From positions 38,742-102,741 of the forward strand of contig QIAU01000128.1 of NCBI GenBank assembly GCA_003225055.1: a DNA stretch of 64,000 bases, given 5' to 3'. Below, in pieces: positions 42,311 through 50,659 of this stretch (positions are counted from its first letter, which is position 1; each line of letters starts with the position of its first letter). The DNA is from Acidobacteriota bacterium. GTDB taxonomy: Bacteria; Acidobacteriota; Terriglobia; Terriglobales; Acidobacteriaceae. The notes under the pieces are model-generated. The model was not told the DNA's origin. It saw only the letters and a program-made list of their open reading frames with translations, and searched no databases. Both the position numbers and the translations under genes were made by a program.

Positions 42311-44485
42311 TTAAGAGATCAGCAATTTCGCGTCACCGCTGTGTTTGATCACTTCAACTCGGACATCCTGGGCGTTGCTCCGATTGAGACAAACATCCAG
42401 GGAAGACGACCCTACCTTGAGGTTCTTGATCCAGAGTTGCGGGATGGCTTCAGGGAGGCAAGGCTGGTTGAAAGCGATGGTGTTATCGCGGGCGCTGATC
42501 GAAACGCCCAGGCAGGCTTCGAGCAGCAGGTACACAGATCCGGCTGCCCAGGCTTGCGGAGCACAGGCGACAGGATAGAGAGTTGGTCCTTCGCCGGGAC
42601 GGCGTTCCAGACCGCAAAACAGTTCGGGCAAACGGTGCAGATCAACGAAGATGCTGGTATCCAGCAGACCCGCCAAAATCCGGGCCGCCGATTGTTTGAA
42701 GCCATATCGCGCAAGCCCGGCGGCAATGAGCGAGTTGTCATGCGGCCAGACCGACCCGTTGTGATAAGAGACGGGGTTGTAGCGTGGTTCCCGGGCGCCT
42801 ACAGTGCGCACTCCCCAGCCATTAAAGAAGTCTGGACCTAACAGAATCTGCTCGATTGAGTGAGCGTGTTCTGGACTCGCGATGTTGGTCGAAAGGCAGT
42901 GCCCCGCGTTCGATGTTCGCACGCGGCAGGGTTGCTTTTTTCCGTCCAGGGCCAGCGCATAAGTCCCGATGCCTGGACACCAGAAAGCATCCTGGAATCT
43001 ATCTTTAAGGTTTCTGGCTTGCGCCTCCAGAGCGTCCGCTTTTTCAAAATTCTTCAACGCGGCGGCAAGCCGGGCAGCAGAACGCTTGGCGGCATAGGTG
43101 TAACCCTGGACCTCGCACAACGCGATGGGCGGCTCGGCAAGAGTTCCATCGGCATGAAATACGGAATCATTGGAATCCTTCCATCCCTGCTGCACCAGCC
43201 CGTTGACTGAGTCACGCGAGTACTCGACAAAACCGTCGCCATCCTTGTCGCCATAACGGTCAATCCAGCTCAGGGCGCGTTCGATGTGAGGCCACAGCTT
43301 CTCCACAAATTCGTAGTCTGCTGTGCGCTCGTAATACGAGCCTGCCAGCAGGATGAACAGGGGCGTGGCATCCACCGATCCGTAATAGCGTCCGAAGGGC
43401 ACCTCCCCGAGGGCCGCCATTTCTCCGCGCCGCGTCTCATGAATGATTTTGCCAGGCTCTGCATCGGCCTCCGGGATCGTGGCGGTGGCTTGGGTGGAGG
43501 CCAAATATTCCAGAACTCCCCTTCCGATCCAGGGGTCAACCCACAGGCATTCGAGTGCAGTGATGATCCCGTCGCGTCCAAACACTGTGCTGAACCACGG
43601 AACGCCCGCGTAGGGGTAGCCTACCTCGGGATTTCCCACGATCATCATCTCGATATCGGACAGCGAGCGCGTGACCCAGTCGTTGAACTGTCGATTGGAA
43701 GAATAAATTTGGCTGGTGCGCTGGCGGGCGGCATGCATATCCTCGGTAGTCGCGGCCAGAGCCGCGTCGTACTTGGGTAAACCGTTGGAAGCCGGATGCA
43801 GAATGCAGGCGATGATCAGTTGAAGCGTCGTGTCCTGTTTTGGCTGCAAGGAAACATCGAAGCGGCAATCAGCTGCGGAAATTCGCTGCGGCTTCGGACT
43901 CAACTGGATTCGAGTGCGTCGAGTTACGCCGTCCAGCCCGCGGTAGGACAGGGTGACGGAAGTGGAATCCAGCACGGGATCCTGCCGCTGTCCGCGCCGG
44001 GGACGATTAATGCCGCGAACTTCAAAAATATCCGCGTAGTCGGCGTCGAACTTCAGGGCAATCGGAATCTGGATCGGGCGCAGGCCGAAATTCGAGATTC
44101 GCACCTGTTCGTAGCAAGCGTCCTGATAGAGGAATTTCGAACGGGTGATCAGCAGCGTTCCCCGCGGGATCTTTCCATCACCGGAGCGATCGACATCTAC
44201 ATTGGTGAGATCCGCTGTGAACAGCGAATTGTCTTCTCTAACCGTGGAGCTGAGCAGCAGAGGGCGGGAAGTATCGATGAAAAGGGCAAGCTCGGACAAA
44301 AAGCGGGTGCCCTCGTAGAAGATGCCTTCTTCGCCCAAGCCGGACGGTTCCACGTCGCCGTAGCGGTCGAAGACGGCAAACATCCTGCCGTACTTCAAAA
44401 CCCGGGTGCGGTCATCCTGGGGAGCCGACTTGGTCGCAATGTAATACTGCTGAGTGCTTCCCTCATCCACCGACTGAGACCCCAT
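42311..44485 (-). CDS. Glycogen-debranching-type amylo-alpha-1,6-glucosidase
   Basis: The protein is about 724 residues from the ATG at 44485; a TTG at 44518 would add eleven. The N-terminal GDE_N-like domain includes FAVFDRYGDVEPSG and EGIFYEGTRFLSELAL. The C-terminal (alpha/alpha)6 part has PWFSTVFGRDGIITALECLW, GRYYGSVDATPLFILLAGSY, GWKDSNDSVFHADGTLAEPP and NGSVWPHDNSLIAAGLARYG, with acidic residues in the expected GRDG and WKDS motifs. It hydrolyses alpha-1,6-linked glucans in the cytoplasm. Its start overlaps the upstream GT4 gene, indicating translational coupling. Confidence 0.9.
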   Translation of the reverse strand: MGSQSVDEGSTQQYYIATKSAPQDDRTRVLKYGRMFAVFDRYGDVEPSGLGEEGIFYEGTRFLSELALFIDTSRPLLLSSTVREDNSLFTADLTNVDVDRSGDGKIPRGTLLITRSKFLYQDACYEQVRISNFGLRPIQIPIALKFDADYADIFEVRGINRPRRGQRQDPVLDSTSVTLSYRGLDGVTRRTRIQLSPKPQRISAADCRFDVSLQPKQDTTLQLIIACILHPASNGLPKYDAALAATTEDMHAARQRTSQIYSSNRQFNDWVTRSLSDIEMMIVGNPEVGYPYAGVPWFSTVFGRDGIITALECLWVDPWIGRGVLEYLASTQATATIPEADAEPGKIIHETRRGEMAALGEVPFGRYYGSVDATPLFILLAGSYYERTADYEFVEKLWPHIERALSWIDRYGDKDGDGFVEYSRDSVNGLVQQGWKDSNDSVFHADGTLAEPPIALCEVQGYTYAAKRSAARLAAALKNFEKADALEAQARNLKDRFQDAFWCPGIGTYALALDGKKQPCRVRTSNAGHCLSTNIASPEHAHSIEQILLGPDFFNGWGVRTVGAREPRYNPVSYHNGSVWPHDNSLIAAGLARYGFKQSAARILAGLLDTSIFVDLHRLPELFCGLERRPGEGPTLYPVACAPQAWAAGSVYLLLEACLGVSISARDNTIAFNQPCLPEAIPQLWIKNLKVGSSSLDVCLNRSNAQDVRVEVIKHSGDAKLLIS

Positions 44486-45533
44486 CCGTGAGGGTGAGCG
44501 GTTCGGGTTCGCCTCCAATCAGGCGCTCATAAATGGACAGGTAATCGTTGGTCATTCTCGCGGCGCTGAACTGCTCCTCGCATCGCTGGCGGCAAGCTGC
44601 GCGATCAATCTCCGGAATCAGGCGCACTGCCTCGACTGCGCTCTGGGTATCTCGGACCACGAATCCCGTAACCCCATCCTCCATGATTTCTGGAACGGAA
44701 CCGCAGGGATACGCGATCACGGGGGTTCCGCATGCCATTGCCTCAATCATAACCAGTCCGAAAGGCTCAGGCCAGTTGATGGGAAACAACAGAGCTGCTG
44801 CCTGGCCCAGGAATTCGCACTTGTCCGGGTAGCCAATTTCGCCCAGAAACTCCACCAGCGGATGTTGAAGAAGCGGCTTGATCACCGCGTCGTGGTATTC
44901 GCGGTCCACTCGATCGACCTTGGCCGCTATCTTTAGAGGCATGCCGGCATGCTTGGCAATCTCAATCGCCTGATCCAGGCCTTTTTCGGGCGAGACCCGG
45001 CCCAGGAAGGCCAAATAGTCGCCTTTCTTGGGGTGAAACGCATAGCGTTCCAGAGGCAGTCCATGATAGATCGTCCCCTGCCAATTGATCCAGGAAAGAG
45101 GCTGGCGCTGAGCATTGGAGATGGAGACTACGGGCATGTCGGCGAAAACGCGGTACACGGGCTCGAGGTCGGGAATATCGAGCCGCCCATGCAGGGTGGT
45201 AACGCTCACCGCCTGTTCTCGCCGGCTAAAAGGAAAATGCAGGTAGTCGACATGGAAGTGGATAATGTCAAAGTTCTCTTTTTCGCTGAAAACCTTTTCC
45301 AGCATGAGAACGTGGTGCGCCAACTGGTCCCAGCAGTTCTTGTCGAGTCGCAGAGATTCGGGACAGGCCGGCACGAGGCGCGCACTCGTCAAGGAATCAC
45401 CGCTGGCGAACAGCGTAACCTCATGGCCCTGCCGGACCAGTTCCTCGGTGAGGAAGGATACGACGCGTTCCGTGCCGCCATACAGTTTCGGAGGTACACT
45501 CTCGTAGAGTGGTGCTACTTGTGCAATTCTCAT
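44463..45533 (-). CDS. GT4 family glycosyltransferase
   Basis: The 356-residue protein begins MRIAQVAPLYESVPPKLYGG followed by TERVVSFLTEELVRQGHEVT. The donor site is DYLAFLGRVSPEKGLDQAIE, with INWPEPFGLVMIEAMACGTP (E-x7-E). These GT4 enzymes are often annotated as glycogen- or trehalose-related, and GT4/debranching pairs are common in acidobacteria and proteobacteria. Its 3' end overlaps the debranching-type gene by about 23 bp, suggesting both act on one alpha-glucan or alpha-glucoside. Confidence 0.88.
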   Translation of the reverse strand: MRIAQVAPLYESVPPKLYGGTERVVSFLTEELVRQGHEVTLFASGDSLTSARLVPACPESLRLDKNCWDQLAHHVLMLEKVFSEKENFDIIHFHVDYLHFPFSRREQAVSVTTLHGRLDIPDLEPVYRVFADMPVVSISNAQRQPLSWINWQGTIYHGLPLERYAFHPKKGDYLAFLGRVSPEKGLDQAIEIAKHAGMPLKIAAKVDRVDREYHDAVIKPLLQHPLVEFLGEIGYPDKCEFLGQAAALLFPINWPEPFGLVMIEAMACGTPVIAYPCGSVPEIMEDGVTGFVVRDTQSAVEAVRLIPEIDRAACRQRCEEQFSAARMTNDYLSIYERLIGGEPEPLTLTDGVSVGG

Positions 45534-45852
45534 TGTGCTAGCGAAACGTCGCTGGGCGGTGGCTTCTAGTTATTCCTGGCCAAGCGAAATGTCTTTCGGC
45601 CAAGGGGCCTGTATTTTCAGGTGTGGACCGCGCCTTCAAAATAGCGGTATCCTTCGCTGGAGAAACTTCCCGTGCTTGAATCCTCGAATCACCATTTGAA
45701 TTTATTAGACCTGATGGGATGGTTCCATCAGGAACATTCTGTAGCGGCTAATCCATCGCAACTGTAGAAAAGGTGGCAGCGATAGATTCGCCCCTTTGGG
45801 CTGCGAAATCCTTCGACCAACGCGGATGACGGGTATGGTGTCAAACAAACCC
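45534..45852. other. Intergenic with small hairpin
   Basis: CCTGATGG (45710-45717) and CCATCAGG (45725-45732) form an 8-bp stem with a seven-base loop. The stretch lies between the end of the PF14907 gene and the start of the GT4 gene, both on the minus strand, so it probably carries the GT4 promoter. No coding sequence is visible. Confidence 0.5.
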
Positions 45853-46956
45853 CTACCAGATCCCTTTATCGCTGCCCGTGATCCGGTAGCCGAGAAAGGC
45901 AGCTGTCGCGAGCGCGGGCAACAGGCTCAGACGAAACATGGCGCGAAAATTCCTTTGGGCGCCAATGCCCATCATCTGCTTCGTGTATAACTCGGCCGCC
46001 TCCGGCACAATCGGGATGCGCAGGAACTTCTGGCTGACGTAAGTCCGCCGCCCGGAAAACCGCGCCGCCGCGGTCACCTCCGGGGGAAGACTCACAGGCT
46101 CTCCGCCATACTCCTCGACGTACCCGGAAACGATCACCAGCAGAGTCGCGACACCGGGCCAGATCGCGCCTAGGTCCGCAGCCTTCTTGAGCTCAGCAAA
46201 GTCTATGGAGCGGTTGCGCACAAGGCCGGCGATGTTGACGATGTCACACAGGCGGAAATAAAAGTGGCGGTACATTCTCTGCAGGGTGGCAACGACGACC
46301 CGCTCCTCCGGCGCGGGCACAGGAAAGACGTAGTTCAGGGTTCTGCGCTCGACGTGACGTTGCCCGAGCCGCGCTGCCAGGGCCACCTGCTCGCCGGTTT
46401 GCCCCAGCCATTTCACGTGGCACTCCACCAGTTCGGGCAGCCCGGGAATCTGGAAATTCCACTTGTTGGCCAGACGATCGCCCCAGCTTTGCGGCTGGAG
46501 TCGGGCTGCGAAGTCCTGAGTGAAAACGCGAATGACTTCATCTCTGTCTCCGCTGGTGTAGAGATCGAGATCGCCGCCCAGGTCCGGCCAATGATCGAGG
46601 GACTTAATTACGGTGACCGGGCATCCGGAGCTTTCCAGGTGATGGCAGATGGCGTTGAGAAAACGCAGCGCATTGTCAATGCGCTTGTGCTCGATGGCGA
46701 GGGGAGCGTCCAGGCGGCGGGCGAGATCGTCCTGGCCGGTTGCCGCAGCGCCTTTCTCGAGCGCGTTAATAGCGCGGACGGTGACGTGGTGATCTTCGGA
46801 TAGATCGAGTAGTTGGCGCAGTTCGTCGTCATTCAGATCGAGGACGTAGCGTAGCTCTCGCTGGAAGCTGGCCGACTCCGGTGTGCTGAGCAGCAGGGTG
46901 GAGAGAGCCGTCAGGTATCTGCTATCAGAAGAACCCATGCAACCATAACAGCTCAT
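45853..46956 (-). CDS. PF14907-type nucleotidyltransferase-like protein
   Basis: The 367-residue protein has the uncharacterised-nucleotidyltransferase pattern: CPVTVIKSLDHWPDLGGDLD followed by LYT near residue 130, then WNFQIPGLPELVECHVKW and LQRMYRHFYFRLCDIVNIAG. PF14907 proteins occur in exopolysaccharide and lasso-peptide-like loci; the reaction is not established. The ATG at 46956 is followed six codons later by another ATG without a better ribosome-binding site. It lies downstream of the GH99-like lipoprotein gene (84 bp) on the same strand. Confidence 0.78.
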   Translation of the reverse strand: MSCYGCMGSSDSRYLTALSTLLLSTPESASFQRELRYVLDLNDDELRQLLDLSEDHHVTVRAINALEKGAAATGQDDLARRLDAPLAIEHKRIDNALRFLNAICHHLESSGCPVTVIKSLDHWPDLGGDLDLYTSGDRDEVIRVFTQDFAARLQPQSWGDRLANKWNFQIPGLPELVECHVKWLGQTGEQVALAARLGQRHVERRTLNYVFPVPAPEERVVVATLQRMYRHFYFRLCDIVNIAGLVRNRSIDFAELKKAADLGAIWPGVATLLVIVSGYVEEYGGEPVSLPPEVTAAARFSGRRTYVSQKFLRIPIVPEAAELYTKQMMGIGAQRNFRAMFRLSLLPALATAAFLGYRITGSDKGIW

Positions 46957-47039
46957 AGGTAGAATCCGACCTCGAAGAAAGGCAGAGATCTTTCGCTCAG
47001 CCTGACAAATAGCGCGTGAAATCCGTGACTCGGTTCCGA

Positions 47040-48023
47040 CTACATGCCGGCGCCTTTTTTGTTCTCTCCTTTATCGCAGCGAATCAGTCCCGATTCGATG
47101 GCTGTCCCTTCTTCGTAATCATTCCAAGTAGCAATCAGAAGAAAGGGCAGTGGATGCGATTCGTCGTAGTAACGGCGAAACATGCGCAAAGTATCCTCGA
47201 ATGTTTTTCCGCAGCGCGAATCCATGTGGCGATTCAGACTCCATGACGCCTTGCTATCGTTGAATCCCGGCCAGGCAGTGCCGACGGCGATTCTGTCGGG
47301 ATATTTCGTTTTCATCTTCAGATAGAAACGCTCCAGATACTTCTGGCCCCAGTCACTGCCATCGGGCGCCCACCCATGACCGGGATGCACCCAGGCGTAT
47401 TGACCATCGAAATCTTGGGTGTACTTTGGCGGCGGTTCATCTTTGTAGATCAACCAGGGCGGCGACTCCCAGCCCTTCACCATTTGGCGGACCTGATCCC
47501 AGTTGGTGTTGCCACGCTTGGGGAAGATGAAGATGACCGGACGTCCCTGGTAGAGCAAGTAAGCTTCACGTCCCGGCGCATGGGGACCGATGTAGTGCCC
47601 GTACGCCTTGTCGAAAGCCTCCAGGGCATCGTCGGTCGCCTGTCCGTTGTCCTCTTGGGTTTCGTCGTACATCAAGGCAACGTGGAACGTTTCCTGGGCG
47701 GCGATCCGCTGCATGAGGGCGTAGCTACGGTCGAGGAAGGGATGGCGGTCGCCATACCAGTCCACCACGAAGGCGTAGATGCCCATATTTTTCGCTTGCG
47801 CGATCTGTTTGCGAATTACCGCAGGATCCTGACTGTTGTAGCCAACGTCGATGTGGTTACGATCGCCGAACCAGGGCTGATAGTCGGCAACAATTTTCGG
47901 TGAGCCTCCGGTTTCCGAGATGTGCTTCTCGATAGCCTGGCGCACATTGGCCTGGTTGCATCCGCTGGGTATGAAGCTGGCCACCACAATCAAGATCAGA
48001 AGAAGTATTTGGAAGCGCTTCAT
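47040..48023 (-). CDS. GH99/GH71-like glycosidase lipoprotein
   Basis: The 327-residue protein starts at the ATG at 48023, which gives a lipoprotein signal (MKRFQILLLILIVVASFIPS with the lipid cysteine next). The mature part has VADYQPWFGDRNHIDVGY, IYAFVVDWYGDRHPFLDRSY and LPFLLIATWNDYEEGTAIES, the TIM-barrel signature of GH99/GH71-type endo-alpha-mannosidase or glucanase proteins. It probably acts in the periplasm or at the outer membrane on a surface polysaccharide. The gene follows the exported-protein operon by 134 bp. Confidence 0.8.
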   Translation of the reverse strand: MKRFQILLLILIVVASFIPSGCNQANVRQAIEKHISETGGSPKIVADYQPWFGDRNHIDVGYNSQDPAVIRKQIAQAKNMGIYAFVVDWYGDRHPFLDRSYALMQRIAAQETFHVALMYDETQEDNGQATDDALEAFDKAYGHYIGPHAPGREAYLLYQGRPVIFIFPKRGNTNWDQVRQMVKGWESPPWLIYKDEPPPKYTQDFDGQYAWVHPGHGWAPDGSDWGQKYLERFYLKMKTKYPDRIAVGTAWPGFNDSKASWSLNRHMDSRCGKTFEDTLRMFRRYYDESHPLPFLLIATWNDYEEGTAIESGLIRCDKGENKKGAGM

Positions 48024-48157
48024 TTCAAAGTTGCTGCCCGCCTTACGATGATCACGAACGCGCAAAAATTATCCCTCCCACCCCGACTGAAACCGGATGC
48101 AGCTGGAAAGGCCAATCTACTCCGAAGTGGCGATCCTAGGTCTCGGACAGACCAGCG

Positions 48158-48700
48158 TTAGAAGGAGGAGCCGGCAATCGGTTCCAGGGAACGCACAAAC
48201 CACCGATCCGCCCCGGGCGTCATCAGGACCAGGTAATCCTGCGCGGCATTCTCCTGATGAATGAGCTTGCCGCCAGCGTAGACCTGTATTTCCAGCTGCG
48301 CCTTATCCAGCAATTGCATTTCGCCGCCGTCCGGCGAATAAAAGAACGCTTTCACCTTGTGCCCATGGTCAACATAAAGGACATGCACATCGGCTGTTTT
48401 CTGATCAGAAATTCTCTGCGTGAAGGTATCTTTCGCAAAGCCGGTGAAGTAGGCGTCGAGACGGTCAGCTTGATTGTGGTCCAGCGCCTGCGCCAGGTCT
48501 CGCCACGCATAAGCGTAGTCGCGAGCGACGTTGGTACCGGTCAGTTCTTCAATCGGACGCGGCTCGATCGAGCCGGCACTTAATTGGACCTGGGGCAGGG
48601 AACCAGCGGCGAGGACCTCAAGGAGAAGGGGAGATGCAAGGGCGATCGGTAGCCCCAGGCCGACGAGCCGAAGCAAGCGACGCGACAGACCGCTTATCAC
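48158..48700 (-). CDS. Small exported protein of unknown function
   Basis: The 180-residue protein starts at a GTG overlapping the upstream TGA (GTGA), behind GGGAGGAGG. It has an N-terminal membrane anchor (LLRLVGLGLPIALASPLLLE). The outer part, NVARDYAYAWRDLAQALDHN through FFYSPDGGEMQLLDKAQLEI and WFVRSLEPIAG, looks like a small NTF2-like or SnoaL-like alpha+beta domain. I do not recognise a family. It is the last of four coupled genes. Confidence 0.65.
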   Translation of the reverse strand: MISGLSRRLLRLVGLGLPIALASPLLLEVLAAGSLPQVQLSAGSIEPRPIEELTGTNVARDYAYAWRDLAQALDHNQADRLDAYFTGFAKDTFTQRISDQKTADVHVLYVDHGHKVKAFFYSPDGGEMQLLDKAQLEIQVYAGGKLIHQENAAQDYLVLMTPGADRWFVRSLEPIAGSSF

Positions 48701-49563
48701 AACCCTCCTCCCAAAGAAATCTCATTGCCTATGACCACTCCGGAAGCGACCGAGATCTTCGCGCGGCCGTTGACGGGTAGTTGGGTGCGAGCGATTCCTT
48801 TCTTAATGGGAACGTCTACCGTGGTTTTGCCTTTCCCGTCAATTTCTGTAAAAGAGACAATCGTCCCATCCGGAATGGCGTTTCCACTGCAATCTCGAAG
48901 CGGATCGGTTTCGATGAGCACGGCTTTGGCGGTTCGCGTGGCCTTGATGCGAAGATTGCAGGCGTCGGAGGCGACCTGCTGGATGACGCGCGGTTCAGAG
49001 GCCTTCCCCACCTCTGCGATCACCTTGACTGGCCCCTGCTTCGGCGTCGATGCCACGCGCATCCACGCCACCCCAAGATTCGACTTTATCGGGCGATCGA
49101 TGGGAGGGCCTGTCTTCGGGATCACCTTGAAATCCACCGTGACCGGAGTCAATACCAGGTTGTAAAACTGGTCGAAGACGAACGCGGTCGCGTTGATCGC
49201 GTCATTGCTCTTCACCCGAACCCGCGACGGGTGCAGGAAGAAACTGACTTTATCCGGCTCGGCTGCCATCACGTAGAAGGCAGCGCTATTGCATCCGCCA
49301 GAGCCGCAGGCGATCGCCAGATAGCGTCCGGCTTTCTTGACGTCGGAGGCGTCCACTGGGATGTCCTGCCCCAGCTTGACCTCCCGCTTGGCGACATGGC
49401 CGGGACTTATCAGATAGAAGCTGGCATCACCGCTGCCGGTAGTTGAGATGGAGAATCCTTTGCCAGCCGTGACCTGAGCCGGCGGATGGACTTCCCCGAA
49501 AGCCGCGAGCCTCATCAGCAACAACAAACAGGCAGTCAGTCGCAGCATGTTAGGAGCCTTCAT
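48697..49563 (-). CDS. Exported Ig-like/invasin-type protein
   Basis: The 288-residue protein has a signal peptide (MLRLTACLLLLMRLAAFG after four residues). Two beta-sandwich-like segments follow: FFLHPSRVRVKSNDAINATA, FVFDQFYNLVLTPVTVDFKV and later IPDGTIVSFTEIDGKGKTTV. This resembles the bacterial Ig-like domains of invasins, with strengthening motifs such as VRVKSNDAINATAFVFDQF. A pair of Cys residues (CGSGGC) is present. It probably acts on the cell surface or in the periplasm together with the membrane protein of the operon. It overlaps both neighbours. Confidence 0.65.
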   Translation of the reverse strand: MKAPNMLRLTACLLLLMRLAAFGEVHPPAQVTAGKGFSISTTGSGDASFYLISPGHVAKREVKLGQDIPVDASDVKKAGRYLAIACGSGGCNSAAFYVMAAEPDKVSFFLHPSRVRVKSNDAINATAFVFDQFYNLVLTPVTVDFKVIPKTGPPIDRPIKSNLGVAWMRVASTPKQGPVKVIAEVGKASEPRVIQQVASDACNLRIKATRTAKAVLIETDPLRDCSGNAIPDGTIVSFTEIDGKGKTTVDVPIKKGIARTQLPVNGRAKISVASGVVIGNEISLGGGL

Positions 49564-50659
49564 GGATGCTGTAGTGGTTCACCAGCACATGGTAGTTGTG
49601 AATTTTCGAGGCCACATCGTCGGGTACGTCCACCGCGAACGGAACCGCTACCTGTGGCTCGAGTGCCTGGTCTACGTACCCATCGGAAACCCAGATCACT
49701 CTTCCATTCGCGTCGTAATAGTCGGCCAGTACCTGCGCGATGTTCACGGTCTGCCCGCTCTGATTAACCAGAGCGCCGCGCAGCACATTCTTGCCGAGTG
49801 GGTCTTTGTCCATCTTCTGATCGGTGACCGCGATTACCGGATCGGCACTCGCTGGCACAAGCATGGCCTTCACATCCATGCGGACGCTCTTCACTTGCTG
49901 GAGATGGAAGCCGGGAAAGTCAATCCGATAGGGCGAAACCTGTCTGGGCAGCAGGGTATGCGAGATCATGTCGAAGCTGCCCTCCTGGTCCATTGGTTTG
50001 CTGTCGGAGTTCAAAAGCGTAGCGTTCACATTCACGTAGGCGGGCACGGTATCTTCATTGACGACTTCGCCGACGATGACCACTCGATCCGGCCGCTCCA
50101 CCGCATTCATCGACGTGATGCGGACGTTAGGGTTGTCGACGTTCTGCACCCCCCAGTCGTCAGTGGGCCCGCGTCCGATTACATCCCAGCGCAGGTAATT
50201 CACCGGAATGACTTGTGGCGGGACCTTGGCGAACTGGGGCTTTGGCCAGACAACCTTCCAGACGTTGCCTTCTTTCTTGACCTCGAGGTCGCGAACGTCG
50301 TCCAGCGGGCCGACCGCACTGGACCAGTTCAGCCGCACCCGCATCGTGGCGTCGTCCGCCCCGGCCTCGACCGGCCATACCTTGAAGCTTTCGAGGCTGG
50401 AGTAAGTTCTCAGGCTGCCGCTGCTGCCCGCCAAGTCGCGAATGAAGGCCTGCTTCTCGAAGTCATTCGAATTGGCGAGCCGGGCATAAGCTCGGTCCCA
50501 GTTACGCGATTGTATATCGGTAACAAGGGCTTCGACGGCCTCCTGGGGCGTGCCGGCTGAGCGCATCTCGTGCAGCGCCAGACCTCCGGACTCGACCCAT
50601 GCCATCGCCACTAGGCCGGCGGTCACCAGCCCGATGAACAAGGGAAGAAAGGCTTTCAT
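49550..50659 (-). CDS. Membrane-anchored exported protein of unknown function
   Basis: The 369-residue protein has one N-terminal helix (PLFIGLVTAGLVAMAWVESG), then an NTF2-like part (EAVEALVTDIQSRNWDRAYA, YSSLESFKVWPVEAG). The second half contains two FxLyD-like beta-sandwich units (PDRVVIVGEVVNEDTVPAYV and VLRGALVNQSGQTVNIAQVL). FxLyD domains are common in exported proteins without catalytic role. It overlaps the GT-C-like gene by 4 bp (ATGA) and the next by 14 bp. Confidence 0.7.
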   Translation of the reverse strand: MKAFLPLFIGLVTAGLVAMAWVESGGLALHEMRSAGTPQEAVEALVTDIQSRNWDRAYARLANSNDFEKQAFIRDLAGSSGSLRTYSSLESFKVWPVEAGADDATMRVRLNWSSAVGPLDDVRDLEVKKEGNVWKVVWPKPQFAKVPPQVIPVNYLRWDVIGRGPTDDWGVQNVDNPNVRITSMNAVERPDRVVIVGEVVNEDTVPAYVNVNATLLNSDSKPMDQEGSFDMISHTLLPRQVSPYRIDFPGFHLQQVKSVRMDVKAMLVPASADPVIAVTDQKMDKDPLGKNVLRGALVNQSGQTVNIAQVLADYYDANGRVIWVSDGYVDQALEPQVAVPFAVDVPDDVASKIHNYHVLVNHYSIHEGS

